Position numbers and translations under genes: made by a program. A stretch of 64,000 nucleotides of DNA from Lactobacillus kitasatonis DSM 16761 = JCM 1039. Its GTDB lineage: Bacteria > Bacillota > Bacilli > Lactobacillales > Lactobacillaceae. The stretch covers positions 1 to 64,000 of the forward strand of contig NZ_BALU01000009.1 in the NCBI RefSeq assembly GCF_000615285.1, given 5' to 3'. The first letter of the stretch is position 1, and every line of letters starts with the position of its first letter. The notes under the pieces were generated by a model. The model was not told the origin of the DNA. It did no database searches and worked only from the letters and a program-made list of their open reading frames with translations. Shown here in pieces: positions 17,440-27,525 of this stretch.

Positions 17440-19853
17440 ATGTTAGTTTCATATAATTGGTTACAAGATTTTCTTAATTTAGATCAAGAACCTCACGCTT
17501 TAGCTGAAAAGATCACTCGTACTGGTGTTGAAATTGCTGACGTTAAGCACCCAGAAGAAGGACTTAAGAAGCTTGTTGTAGGTAAAGTCCTTGATTGTAA
17601 GGCTGTTGAAGGTACCCATCTTCACTTAACTCACGTTGACGTTGGCGAAGATGAACCACTTCAAATCGTTTGTGGTGCTCCTAACGTAGATGCAGGCGAA
17701 TTAGTAATTGTTGCTCTTCACGGTGCTAGAATTGCTGGCAATGAAAAGATCAAGAAGGGCAAGATCCGCGGCATGGAAAGTTACGGTATGATCTGTGGTT
17801 TGCAAGAAATTGGTTTTAACGATTCTGTAGTACCAGAAGAATTCGCTGATGGTATTTACGTCTTCCCTGAAGATGCTGATGTAAAGCCAGGTCAAGATGT
17901 TTACGAAGCTTTAGGCATGGATGACTACATCTTAGACTTCGATATTACGCCAAACCGTGCTGATACTTTAAGCATGGAAGGTGCAGCTTACGAAGTTGGT
18001 GCTATCGTTGATCAAAAGCCTAAGATCGAAGACGTTGTCTTAAAAGAAGATGGTCCAGACTGGACTGATTCACTTGACGTTAAGGTAGACAAGAAGCTTG
18101 CTCCTAAGTTCTACTTACGTAAATTGACCGGTGTTAAGATCCAAGATTCACCACTTTGGATGCAAAGACGTCTTTGGAATGCAGGTATTCGGCCAATCAA
18201 CAACGTAGTTGACGTAACTAACTATGTCATGCTTTTAACTGGTCAACCAATGCACGCTTACGATGCTAAGACTTTTGCAAATGGCAAGTTAGAAGTTAGA
18301 TTGGCTAACAAGGGCGAAAAGCTTACTTTGCTTAACGAAAAAGAAGTTGAACTTGATCCAAAGGATATCGTTATTACAGATGGTGAAAAGCCAGTGATGA
18401 TGGCTGGCGTAATGGGCGGTTTGAACTCAGAAATTACCTCTGAAACTACTGACGTAATTCTTGAATCCGCAATCTTTGATCCAACTTTGGTTAGAAAAGC
18501 TGCTCTTCGTCACGCTAACCGTACTGAAGCTTCAAGCCGTTACGAAAAGGGCACCAACTGGGATGCAACTGAAAAGGCAATCAACATGGCTGCACTTCTG
18601 CTTAGAAATGATGTTAGTGCCACTGTTGATGAAGGTATTATCAAGGCTGCCGACACTAAGCGTGAACCAGTTGTAGTAAAGACTACTATTTCTTACATTA
18701 ACAAAGTTTTAGGCTCAGAAATTAGCCCAGAAGATATGCTTAAGATCTTTGATCGTTTAGGCTTCCCAGTTGATCGTGATGGTGACGATATTACTGTTCA
18801 TGTTCCTAACAGAAGATGGGACATTTCAATTCCTGCAGACTTAGTTGAAGAAGTTGGTCGTATCTATGGCTACGACAATTTGAAGTCTACTCAACCACTT
18901 TTGGCTGAAACCCACGGTGGCTATTCAGAAAAAGAAGAAATGATGCGCCGCATGAAGCTATTGTTGAAGGCCAAGGCATGATGGAAGCAATTTCTTACTC
19001 ATTGACCTCACCTGAAAAGGCAACTCGTTACACTAAGGATCCTAAAGATATCGTTAAGGTACAAATGCCTTTGAACTCAAGCCGTTCAGTAATGCGTCAA
19101 AACTTGATGACTGGTTTGGTTGATGCAGCTAGCTACAACTTTGCTAGAAAGCAAACTCAACTGGCATTGTTTGAACAAGGTCGTGTATATGACCATGATG
19201 GTGGCACATTTAACGAACATGAACACCTTGCTACTTTGTACTCAGGTAATACTTTAGCAGAAAACTGGCAACACTTGACTCAAAAGGTAGACTTCTACTT
19301 TGTTAAGGGTCAATTGACTAACTTGTTTACTGCAATTGGTATTGATCCAGAAAAGGTAGTTTACAAGGCTGAAGGTATTAGAGGGATGCACCCAACCAGA
19401 ACTGCAGGTATCTACGTTGATAAGCAATATGTAGGTATGATCGGTATGATTGCTCACGCTGTAACCTTCGCTGACAAGGCTCTTCGTAACGCAGAACTTT
19501 ACGGTTACGAAATCAACTTGGATGCTATTATCTCAATGCTTACTAAGGGTATGACTGCTGTTCCAGCTCCTAAGTTCCCATCAATTGAACGTGACCTTTC
19601 ACTTTTGGTTGATAAGGAAGTAACTAACCAAGAAGTTGAAAATGTAATTAAGTCTAATGCTGGTAAGTATTTGACTGGACTTAAGGTAATCGATGTTTAT
19701 GAAGGTGCCCACATTGACAGTGGTAAGAAGAGTTTGGCTTACAGCTTGACCTTCTTGAACAGAAAAGATACTTTGACTGATAAAGTTGTTAACGACGCAA
19801 TGGACAAGATCGAAGCCGGTTTGGAAAACGATCTTGATGTTAAAGTACGTTAA
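17440..19853 (+). CDS. pheT: Phenylalanine-tRNA ligase beta subunit, one-base frameshift
   Basis: Domains in order: tRNA-binding OB fold (EMAP-like, about 40-150), B3/B4 editing domain (about 210-390), B5 domain, core-like region, and C-terminal ferredoxin-fold anticodon-binding domain (SIERDLSLLVDKEV...). The first frame ends ...RRMKLLLKAKA at 18981 and the second begins MMEAISYSLTSPEKA. Adding one A at 18955-18956 (ATG AAA GCT ATT GTT) gives RRMKAIVEGQGMMEAISYS and 804 residues, the family norm. Since PheT is essential, the gap is almost certainly a sequence error. Confidence 0.94.
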
Positions 19854-19927
19854 AGGTTGACTTTAGTGGTGTAAACCAATATCATTGATCAGTGCAAAGC
19901 AAATTTAATTTCTGAGGAGTTAAAAAT

Positions 19928-20404
19928 ATGCCTGAAAAATCTTATCCAATGACTGCTGAAGGTAAAGAAAAACTTCAAGCAGAATTAAAGAATTTAAAGT
20001 TAGTTAAACGTCCGGAAGTAATTCAACGTATTAAGGTTGCTCGTTCATTCGGTGACTTGTCAGAAAACTCCGAATACGATGCCGCTAAGGATGAACAAAG
20101 TCACGTAGAAGATAGAATCGCACAAGTTGAAGAAATGCTTAAGTATGCTCAAGTTGTAGATGCTGACAGTGTTGATCCAAACGAAGTTTCAGTTGGTAAG
20201 ACTATTACCTATACTGAAGTTGGTACAGATGATCCAGAAACCTACACTATCGTAGGTAGTGATGAATCTGACCCATTGAACGGCAAGATTTCAAATGATT
20301 CACCAATTGCACAAGCTTTGCTTGGTAAGAAGAAAGGTGAAACCGTATCAATTACCACTCCTGGTGGCCAATTTGACGTTGTAATTAACAAGGTTGAAGC
20401 TTAA
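19928..20404 (+). CDS. greA: Transcription elongation factor GreA
   Basis: 158 residues. GreA enters the RNA polymerase secondary channel and stimulates cleavage of backtracked RNA. The N-terminal coiled coil carries the acidic tip in GDLSENSEYDAAKDEQ, and the C-terminal FKBP-like domain includes GSDESDPLNGKISNDSPIAQALLGKKKGE. TGAGGAG precedes the ATG. Single gene ended by its own terminator. Confidence 0.97.
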   Translation: MPEKSYPMTAEGKEKLQAELKNLKLVKRPEVIQRIKVARSFGDLSENSEYDAAKDEQSHVEDRIAQVEEMLKYAQVVDADSVDPNEVSVGKTITYTEVGTDDPETYTIVGSDESDPLNGKISNDSPIAQALLGKKKGETVSITTPGGQFDVVINKVEA

Positions 20405-20408
20405 TAAT

Positions 20409-20440
20409 AAAAGAGGGGTAGGTAACTACCTCTCTTTTTG
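20409..20440 (+). terminator. Terminator after greA
   Basis: Hairpin AGAGGGGTAG / CTACCTCTCT around a GTAA loop, then TTTTT. Confidence 0.85.
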
Positions 20441-20463
20441 CTCTTTATAGAAAGGATCCCCTT

Positions 20464-21377
20464 ATGAGAAAAGTAGGTATTATCGCTTAGGCCATGTTGG
20501 TGCGACTGTTGCGTATACTTTGTTTACTCACGGTATGGCTGATGAATTGGTTTTGCTTGATAAAAATGAAGACAAAGTAGCTGCAGAATACAATGATTTA
20601 CACGATACATTAGCTAGAAACAATTACTACGTTCGTGTAACTATGCAAGATTGGCATGAATTAAAAGATGCCGATATCGTAGTAACTGCTTTTGGTGATA
20701 TTGCTGCTAGTGTTAAGACTGGTGACCGTTTTGGCGAATTTGAACTTAATGCTAAAAATGCTAAGGAAGTTGGGGAAAAGATTAAGAACTCTGGCTTCAA
20801 GGGCGTATTGATCAACATTTCTAACCCATGTGATGCCGTTTCACAAATTTTACAAGAAACTACTGGTTTATCTAAGAACCAAGTCTTTGGTACTGGCACT
20901 TTCCTTGATACTGCTAGAATGCAAAGAATTGTTGGTGAAAAGCTTGGTCAAGACCCAAGAAACGTTGAAGGTTGGGTATTAGGTGAACATGGTTCATCAC
21001 AATTTATTGCTTGGTCAACTGTTCGTGTAAACAACAAGATTGCCATTCAATTGTTCAGTGAAAATGAACAAAAGAAGTTGAGTAAGCAACCTAATAAGAA
21101 CTCATTCGTTGTTGCTAACGGTAAGGGCTACACTAGCTATGCAATTGCTACCTGTGCAACTCGCTTGATCCAAGCTGTATTTTCTGATTCTCGCTTGTTT
21201 GCACCTGTATCTGTTTACAACCCAGAATACAAGACTTATATTGGCTACCCAGCTATTATTGGTCGTGATGGTATTGAACAAGTTGTTGAATTAAAGCTTA
21301 CTTCAAGTGAACGTGAAAAGCTTCAAGCTGCAGCCGACAAGATTAAGGAACACCTTAATCAATTGAAGAACAAGTAA
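20464..21377 (+). CDS. L-2-hydroxyisocaproate (L-lactate-type) dehydrogenase, one-base frameshift
   Basis: NAD-dependent 2-hydroxy-acid dehydrogenase of the LDH/MDH family. The first codons MRKVGII read into a stop at TAG; adding one G at 20485 (ATC GGC TTA GGC) gives GLGHVGATVAYTLFTHGMADELVLLD, the NAD-binding Gly motif, and a 304-residue protein. Catalytic His lies in LGEHGSSQF, and substrate Arg in FLDTARMQ. The loop ALTAFGDIAASVKTGDRFGE (written from position about 68) lacks the Arg expected of a strict lactate dehydrogenase, which together with overall similarity favours hydroxyisocaproate dehydrogenase. Likely consensus error at the 5' end. Confidence 0.8.
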
Positions 21378-21396
21378 AAAATACAAATAATAATTA

Positions 21397-21435
21397 AAGG
21401 ACGAAATTTCTAAAAAGAAGTTTCGTCCTTTTTTG
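21397..21435 (+). terminator. Terminator after hydroxy-acid dehydrogenase
   Basis: Perfect stem AAGGACGAAA / TTTCGTCCTT with a 14-base loop and a T run. Confidence 0.9.
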
Positions 21436-21437
21436 GC

Positions 21438-21836
21438 CCTAAGTCTGATGGCTCTTTGACCCATCTTCATATGCAGATCGTTGGTTTGAATCACAAGGAT
21501 GGATATCAAGATATTGGCGAAGATAATTTTACTGGATTTGAAGTGGGTAGATCTGGAGATGTAGAGATGAATCTTTCAGCTTATCCAGTTCAAGGTTATC
21601 AAGAAGTTAATATTTTGACTAAGCATAATCAAGATTTAGACATTTGGGCAGACTTAATTCAAAAGGAAACACAATATGTACGTTCGGTTTTGTCTCATGG
21701 TATGGACTCATATAATTTATTCTTTTATCCTTTAAATGAAGGTGAGGAAACTTGATGTAAAATCATTCCACGATTTTATGCATCCCCATATTTTTTTGGT
21801 TATAAGATTTCACAAGTAGATGATGCTTATATATAA
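21438..21836 (+). pseudogene. C-terminal remnant of a HIT/GalT-like protein (possibly DUF4931)
   Basis: An open frame starts directly after the preceding terminator with no start signal (PKSDGSLTHLHMQIVGLN) and runs to TGA at 21753-21755. It continues in the same frame CKIIPRFYASPYFFGYKISQVDDAYI to TAA at 21834-21836. The HLHMQ motif recalls the HxHxQ active site of HIT/GalT-type nucleotidyl transferases, and the overall pattern fits the DUF4931 family of lactobacilli from memory. The N-terminal half is missing and the TGA is probably a mutated CGA, so this is a dead fragment. Confidence 0.5.
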
Positions 21837-21837
21837 A

Positions 21838-21876
21838 TAAGGCTATTGAATATATATTTATTCAAGGCCTTTTATT
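21838..21876 (+). terminator. Terminator after the HIT-like remnant
   Basis: AAGGCTATTGAATA / TATTCAAGGCCTT-type stem with a TATAT loop, then TTTTATTTTT. Confidence 0.65.
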
Positions 21877-21970
21877 TTTGCTCTCTGTTGAAAGGCAAAA
21901 AGCAATAAATAACAGTAGCTTAAAACATTATAACTGTTACTTAATACTTTTATATAAAAAGCGTAACCGC

Positions 21971-21998
21971 TTGCAAAAAATTACATACGATATATAAT
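21971..21998 (+). promoter_or_regulatory. Promoter of the surface protein gene, with possible cre overlap
   Basis: TTGCAA (21971-21976), 16-base spacer, TATAAT (21993-21998). GCGTAACCGCTTGCA at 21961-21975 overlaps the -35 and matches the cre consensus WTGNNARCGNWWWCA only partly, so CcpA control is a weak suggestion. Confidence 0.6.
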
Positions 21999-22046
21999 AC
22001 AGCTGAAGCGTTCAGTATTTAAGATTTATTATGGAGGTTGATATCT

Positions 22047-24653
22047 ATGGATTTTGAGAAAGAACCTAAGTATTCTTTGCGAAAGTTAGCAATAGGTCTT
22101 GTTTCAGTAATGTTTGGAACTATTATTTTTGCAGTTTCAAATACCAGTGTGCAAGCAGCTACCAATCAGTCTAATGATAAAACTATTGTACTTGAAAAGG
22201 GTGAAGCAGTAGGAACAGATACAGAAACTAAAAAAGATTCAACTGTTGAAGTAGAGAAACCTAAATCAGCTAGTGAACCTACTGATAAAATGGAGTCTAA
22301 AGCTAGAGAAACAAAAGAAGGTGTCGAGCCTAATAAAAGCCCAGAAGCTTCAACTGCTAAAGCTGAAATTAACGAAGTAAAGCCAGCAGAAGCCAAGATA
22401 AAGACTCAGACTGAAACACAACCAGCCGATCAAACAACTAAAAATGAAGTGGCTACTGAGGATAAAATCAATTGGGCAGCAATCAAATATAAGATATCGG
22501 ATGACGATAATAGTAGAGGAGTAGAAATCACTGGTTGGGATATAACCAAAGGTGGTTATGATGTTGTGTTGCCAAATACTGCTGATTTTGTCAAAAGAGG
22601 AACAATCACTGAAAAGCAAGCCGCATATGTAAGTCGCGATGATTTGCATAATATCTTCTTGACATTGGCAAGTAAAGCTAATAATCCAGAAGGAAAAGAT
22701 TTTACCATTACTATAAGCCATAACAAGGATTCAAAATTAAGCGACTCACGTTTACATGTAATACCTGCATTTAATTACAACAAAGTCGGTTTTAAAGGTG
22801 AATTGACTTCAGCTTTTGGAACCTATTCTGAGCACAATAGAGGTACTGACACACATTACCAAAATAATCTGACTAAGGCTGATTTAGCCAACTTAGATGT
22901 TTCAAATGTCTATGACATGTCAAAAATGTTTTGGAATGCTGCAAAACTTAAAGAAGTGAATTTAACCGGCTGGCAAACAAATTCTGTACGTTATTTTGAT
23001 AGCATGTTCTTTGGTACCAAGCAATTATCAGATTTAAAATTTACTAATTTGACGTCTTATCCAAGTGCAACTCTCGCGCATATGTTTGATGGTTCAGGTA
23101 TTGAAAATCTAGATTTAAGTACTTGGAATGTTTCAAATGTTGCTGATTTTACATCTATGTTTGCTAACACTAACAATCTAAATGTTTTAAATATTAGCGG
23201 CTGGAAACTTAATGAAACCGTTGAATTTAACGGTATCCCGGGGGTTAGTGGTCTTTTCTTATTTGGTAGAGGTGCTAATAATAGTTCAGTTAGAACAATC
23301 ATTGCCAATGATACTGACTTGAATGGACATTATTTGCAAGCTTTCAAGCAATCACATCCAATGGAAATTATTTCAAATACTGATAAGCCTATCTTCATCA
23401 AGGGTAATTTCGTTATTAAGGATCCAACAAAACCATCAAGTATTGGTTCACCGAACTTTGTATATGTAACATTTGTTGATAACCAAACAGAAAAAATTAT
23501 TGCTCAGGACCCATATGCACAAGTTAAACGTCCAGTTAGAGATGCAGTGGATCAACGGCAAGCCTTTAATGAAGCAATTCAAGCATCCTATGACAAACCA
23601 CTAAAAGCTAATGACAAATCACTAAAGGATAAGGGTTATGAAATAGTAGGTGAAAAAGCATTTAAAGTAGTTAATGGCAAAATCGATCCAGCTCAATTGG
23701 CTACCAAGCCTGATGAATTAGTTGACAACTATTATGACAGTAGTAAAAATTCTCCAATTATGTGGAAGGTTTACTTAAGTCATAAAACGACTACCATTTA
23801 CCCGAATGCTGTACCAGAGGGAATGAACAAGGATGATTTTGTCAAAACGGTTAAGAGGGTTATTAATATTACTGATCCACAGACAAATCAAACCAAGACC
23901 ATTACTCAAGAAGTAACATTTACTCGTTTAGGCGTTTTGGATGAAGTAACAAAAGGGCTTACTTATAAGCATTGGAGTGAAGATGGCAAACATACCTTTG
24001 ATAAGATTGATGTGCCAACAATTCCAGGCTATACTCCAAGTCAAGAAACTATTGACAGTTTAGTTGTAACGCCAGATACAGATAGTAACAAGACTACTGT
24101 AAATATAACTTACAGTAAAAATTCAGCTGATGAGATTAGCTATACAGCTAATAAGACCTCAGAGCAACCAAATTACAGCAAGGACAAAGGTAATAATGAC
24201 AACAATGGTGGTAACAATTTAGATGCGATTGTGCCAGTAAATCCTAGTGACAATAATTCAAATACTGCACCAACTGACAATAATACCGATACGTCGAAGC
24301 CAACTGATAACAATACTGATACCTCAAAGCCAACTGACAATAAGAAGCCAACGCGCACCAACAGAACTGATGATATATCTCCTAAGGCAAATGTTATGAA
24401 CATGACTAAGCGAACCACTAAATCTGGTACGATTAGCCCTAAGGCAGTCGCTTTAGCTAATACTACTGCTGGTCCAGCTACTTCAGCTAAGGCAAATATG
24501 GAAAACGGTATTGCCAAGAACAACAGCCAAAATTCTCAAACTTTGCCACAGACTGGTGAAAATGAAAGTAAGGTAGCATTTACCGTTGCCGGGTTGTTAG
24601 CAGCTGCTTTGGGTATTTTTGGTATAGCTATTAATCGTAAAAAAGAAAATTAA
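22047..24653 (+). CDS. Wall-anchored surface protein: YSIRK signal, BspA-like repeats, MucBP-like region, LPQTG
   Basis: 868 residues. Start ATG at 22047 lies nine bases after GGAGG (22033-22037). Order: YSLRKLAIGLVSV signal (YSIRK type, directing secretion at the septum) with cleavage near VQAA; a charged Ser/Thr/Glu/Lys-rich spacer (about 40-140); BspA-like DUF285 leucine-rich segments (about 275-420: LDVSNVYDMSKMF, LDLSTWNVSNVADFTSMFA); a MucBP-like module (about 595-690: KTTTIYPNAVPEG...VTFTRLG...IPGYTPSQ); a 30-base tandem repeat region; sortase signal LPQTGE near 833 with hydrophobic helix and KKEN tail. Probably an adhesin. The gene is monocistronic and its stop is one base from an IS end. 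Confidence 0.88.
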   Translation: MDFEKEPKYSLRKLAIGLVSVMFGTIIFAVSNTSVQAATNQSNDKTIVLEKGEAVGTDTETKKDSTVEVEKPKSASEPTDKMESKARETKEGVEPNKSPEASTAKAEINEVKPAEAKIKTQTETQPADQTTKNEVATEDKINWAAIKYKISDDDNSRGVEITGWDITKGGYDVVLPNTADFVKRGTITEKQAAYVSRDDLHNIFLTLASKANNPEGKDFTITISHNKDSKLSDSRLHVIPAFNYNKVGFKGELTSAFGTYSEHNRGTDTHYQNNLTKADLANLDVSNVYDMSKMFWNAAKLKEVNLTGWQTNSVRYFDSMFFGTKQLSDLKFTNLTSYPSATLAHMFDGSGIENLDLSTWNVSNVADFTSMFANTNNLNVLNISGWKLNETVEFNGIPGVSGLFLFGRGANNSSVRTIIANDTDLNGHYLQAFKQSHPMEIISNTDKPIFIKGNFVIKDPTKPSSIGSPNFVYVTFVDNQTEKIIAQDPYAQVKRPVRDAVDQRQAFNEAIQASYDKPLKANDKSLKDKGYEIVGEKAFKVVNGKIDPAQLATKPDELVDNYYDSSKNSPIMWKVYLSHKTTTIYPNAVPEGMNKDDFVKTVKRVINITDPQTNQTKTITQEVTFTRLGVLDEVTKGLTYKHWSEDGKHTFDKIDVPTIPGYTPSQETIDSLVVTPDTDSNKTTVNITYSKNSADEISYTANKTSEQPNYSKDKGNNDNNGGNNLDAIVPVNPSDNNSNTAPTDNNTDTSKPTDNNTDTSKPTDNKKPTRTNRTDDISPKANVMNMTKRTTKSGTISPKAVALANTTAGPATSAKANMENGIAKNNSQNSQTLPQTGENESKVAFTVAGLLAAALGIFGIAINRKKEN
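24270..24342 (+). repeat. 30-bp tandem repeat encoding TDNNTDTSKP units
   Basis: Copies begin at 24270, 24300 and 24330 (each CCAACTGA...), the last incomplete. The period of exactly 30 bases keeps the frame; synonymous third-position differences show the copies are not fresh. It forms a Pro/Thr/Asn wall-spanning stalk. Confidence 0.85.
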
Positions 24654-24654
24654 T

Positions 24655-26130
24655 GGCTCTTTGTCAAATGGCGTTGATAAAAGTCAATTAAAAATTAAAT
24701 AATAGGGAAAGGCATTAGGCTGCTAAATAGTAGTCTGATGCTTTTTCTTTAATAATGGCATCCTTTTCTTCTAGCTTGATTCTGGTTACTAGATGATTGA
24801 AGTTAGCGTAACCGCAGGCAGTACGTTCAATCTGTTTAATCTTACGGTTGGTTCCTTCAAGGCAACCGTTTGATTCATCGAACTTAGCAGCGTTGAGAAT
24901 ATCATGTAGATTACGTTTGAAAGTATTTAAAGTGGTGTGCATCATATTGCCAACATGATCTTTGCTTTGAATTAGGCTTCGTAACTTCTTGGTATCTCTA
25001 TCTTTTAAAGCTTTACTGATATCTTGCATAAGGTTATAAGTATTTTCAAGCTCATTGTTTAAAGAAAGCCCATCAGCCACGATTTGTTCTTGAGTTAGGG
25101 TATCTTTTAATCTGGATTAATAGCACGGCTTAACTTTTTCCAGGTCATCAAAAGGCTTAAGATAAAATTTCCAGTAATATTTAAGCAGGTTGTATTCCCA
25201 TGAACCTTTTTTGTGCTTCTTCATTTCTTGAATGCGACAGGAATTAAAGGAACGATTAAGCATCTGAACGATATGGAAACGGTCGAGGATTACTTGAGCA
25301 TTAGGAAAAAGCTCCTTAGCCATAATGTCATAATAGTAATTAAGATCCATAGTTACAGTCTTAACCTTGTTTCTTACGGTTATTGGGAAACGTTTAAAGT
25401 AATTGATAATATCTTTTTTTTAATCTGGTAGGCAGTACCTTAACTATTTTGTGCGTGTGACCATCAATGGCAATAAAGTGCAGCCGTCTGCCAACGCCTC
25501 TGAATTCATCAAAAGCCAGGCATTCCGGCAGCCAGTCGGTATCTTCAAAGGAAGACGGACTATATTTCTCTAGTACGCGTTGCACGGTATTGGTTGAAGT
25601 TGAAGTTTGTCTGGCAATGCTCTTCATGGACCAGTCTTCGGTTAAAGAGCCAATAATTTTACGCTTGGTGGCATTAGAAATACAGCAGTATTTATCTACT
25701 AGTTCCGTTTGAGCCATCGAATTCGTCTAACAATTACGGCAGATAATTCTTTCTTTAGCTATTCTGATAAAGACAGGTAGACTAGCATCTAAAGCAGGAT
25801 AACGCACATTTGAATATAAGTGACCATTATGTACGATGTTATCTGAGCCGTAGTTTAAGCAATGGTCTAAATGTACAATAGCGTGGTAGAACTTGGCTTC
25901 ACGATTACGATATTTGCCAGTTGAGATATCCAAAAATTCTAACAAAGGGTCTTTAATATTCAGAGAAAATTTAATACAATCATTACAAGAGGACATAAGC
26001 AATTCATCTTAATTTCTAAAGAGTGGTATCAAAGGACATTATGCAGTGAGGCTTGTGCCTCTTTTTTAATGCAAAAAATCCTATTGATAGAATATCATAG
26101 AAATCTATCAACAGGATTTATCATAGAACC
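24655..26130 (-). mobile_element. Degenerate ISL3-family insertion sequence, about 1.48 kb
   Basis: Left end GGCTCTTTGTCAAATGGCGT (24655 on) matches the inverted right end GGTTCTATGATAAATCCTGT (reading down from 26130), about 18-20 of 26 positions including GTTGATA. Flanks AAATTAAT (24647-24654) and AAATTATA (26131-26138) share their first six bases, consistent with an aged 8-bp target duplication as ISL3 elements make. Inside, toward the right end, there is a terminator-like hairpin GAGGC-TTGT-GCCTC-TTTTTT (26049-26067) and a subterminal repeat TTGATAGA / TCTATCAA. Transposase is on the minus strand and broken. Confidence 0.82.
24715..26002 (-). pseudogene. ISL3-family transposase, inactivated
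   Basis: Reads MSSCNDCIKFSLNIKDPLLEFLD... with a damaged zinc finger (CLNYG instead of CxxCG), then TAG at 25729-25727 in frame, MAQTELVDKYCCISNATKRKI (helix-turn-helix), the DDE core with first Asp region FDEFRGVGRRLHFIAIDGHT, a frameshift near 25413-25420 in an A/T run of eight, MDLNYYYDIMAKELFPNAQVILDRFHIVQMLN (second Asp), TAA at 25119-25117 in frame, and the C-terminal segment SNGCLEGTNRKIKQIERTACGYANF (catalytic Glu). Two nonsense codons plus one frameshift: nonfunctional. Confidence 0.88.
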
Positions 26131-26207
26131 AAATTATACAGCCCTTTTTTTATGTAAAAATTAGTGTAAAATTAAATAAAGATTAATTTTTGAACAGGAG
26201 GAATTTT

Positions 26208-27491
26208 ATGTCCTTTTACGATTTAGACTTTATTGAAAAAACATTTATCCATTACGCTAAAGAAAATACTAGATCTTATGAAGAAAATCATGACCAAGTG
26301 CCAACATCTCCTAGTCAAGTTAAGATGGGCAAAGAACTAACTAAGCACCTTCAGGATATTGGTCTAGATGCCTATTACAATGAAAAAACTGGTTTTGCGA
26401 TTGGTCACTTAAAGAAAAATGTGTCAGATGAAGTAACACCGATTGGTTTCTTTTCTCACATTGATACGGCAGATTTTAATGCAGAAAATATTAGACCACA
26501 GGTTCATCGCAATTATGATGGTAAAAGAGTGGTACTAGATGAAAAAGAAGGGATTTATCTTGATCCAAAAGATTTCCCAGCTTTAGCCAGTTGCAAAGGT
26601 GAAACTTTGATTACTTCAGATGGTCACACTTTGCTTGGAACAGATGACAAAGCAGGAATTGTCGGTATTTTAAGCATGCTTAAGTATTTGACTGAACATC
26701 CAGAAATCGAGCATGGGGATATTTATATCGGTTTTGGTCCGGATGAAGAAATCGGTTATGGTGGTCGTCGTTTTGATGCAAATGATTTCCCTAATGTTGA
26801 ATTAGCCTATACTTTGGAAAATGGTCGTCCCGGTGATTTTGAATATGAAACCTTTAATGCCACAGAAGCGCAAATCCATATTCGTGGCACTGTTGTTCAC
26901 CCAGGTGAAGCTTATGGCTTGATGGTGAATGCCGCAACGTTGATGAATGATTTCTTGGATCGTTTACCAAAAGATGAAGTACCAGAAAAATCTAAGGGAT
27001 ACGATGGTTTTATCTTGGTGTTAAATGCGACAGGTTCAGTTGATCATGCTGACATTAGTTTGATTATTAGAGATTTTGATTGGAATAAATTTACTGCAAA
27101 AGAACAATTAATTAAAGATATTGTTGCTGAACTTAATAAAAAATATAGTGATCGTTTTTCACTGAAGATGCGGCGTCAATATGAAAATATCTACAACGTG
27201 ATTAAGGATCAACCATATGTGGTCAACTTGGCGCTTGATGCATATAAAAAGCTTGGTATTAAGCAAAACATTCAAACTTTTAGAGGCGGCACTGACGGTA
27301 ACTTCATTACGCAAAAGGGTATCCCTACGCCTAACTTGTTCAACGGTGGCGGTAATTACCATGGTCGTTACGAATATGCGACAGTTGAACAAATTGATAA
27401 ATTGGCCGAAGTATTGACCGAAATCGTGAAAGAGCATTTATACCAGACTAGAAATGGTCGTGATGAGGCACCTTTGAAGAAATATTGGTAA
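26208..27491 (+). CDS. pepT: Peptidase T (tripeptide aminopeptidase)
   Basis: 427 residues, M20B metallopeptidase that removes the N-terminal residue of tripeptides in the cytoplasm. Metal and catalytic motifs: GFFSHIDTAD (His, Asp), LLGTDDKAG (bridging Asp), FGPDEEIGYGG (catalytic Glu pair) and the late FNGGGNYHGRYEY (His). ATG at 26208 follows AGGAGG (26196-26201). It lies just beyond the IS right end, so its original upstream region has been replaced or pushed away. Confidence 0.94.
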   Translation: MSFYDLDFIEKTFIHYAKENTRSYEENHDQVPTSPSQVKMGKELTKHLQDIGLDAYYNEKTGFAIGHLKKNVSDEVTPIGFFSHIDTADFNAENIRPQVHRNYDGKRVVLDEKEGIYLDPKDFPALASCKGETLITSDGHTLLGTDDKAGIVGILSMLKYLTEHPEIEHGDIYIGFGPDEEIGYGGRRFDANDFPNVELAYTLENGRPGDFEYETFNATEAQIHIRGTVVHPGEAYGLMVNAATLMNDFLDRLPKDEVPEKSKGYDGFILVLNATGSVDHADISLIIRDFDWNKFTAKEQLIKDIVAELNKKYSDRFSLKMRRQYENIYNVIKDQPYVVNLALDAYKKLGIKQNIQTFRGGTDGNFITQKGIPTPNLFNGGGNYHGRYEYATVEQIDKLAEVLTEIVKEHLYQTRNGRDEAPLKKYW

Positions 27492-27525
27492 AATTAAGCG
27501 ATAGATATTTTTTAAGGGGATAAGT

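Noticed and set aside
20464-21377. Housekeeping L-lactate dehydrogenase
   Set aside because: Sequence and substrate-loop differences point to the hydroxyisocaproate type; the main ldh is not in this window.
21961-21975. Confident cre in front of the surface protein
   Set aside because: The first two positions of the consensus fail; kept only as a possibility.
22350-22721. Minus-strand frames within the surface protein gene, also 24173-24523
   Set aside because: Low-complexity antisense of repetitive Lys/Asp/Thr codons, no start signals.
24270-24342. CRISPR-like repeat
   Set aside because: Three direct 30-bp copies without spacers, in frame within a wall-spanning region of a surface protein.
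24655-26130. A working transposable element
   Set aside because: The transposase has two in-frame stops and one frameshift, and the terminal repeats and flanking duplication have diverged.
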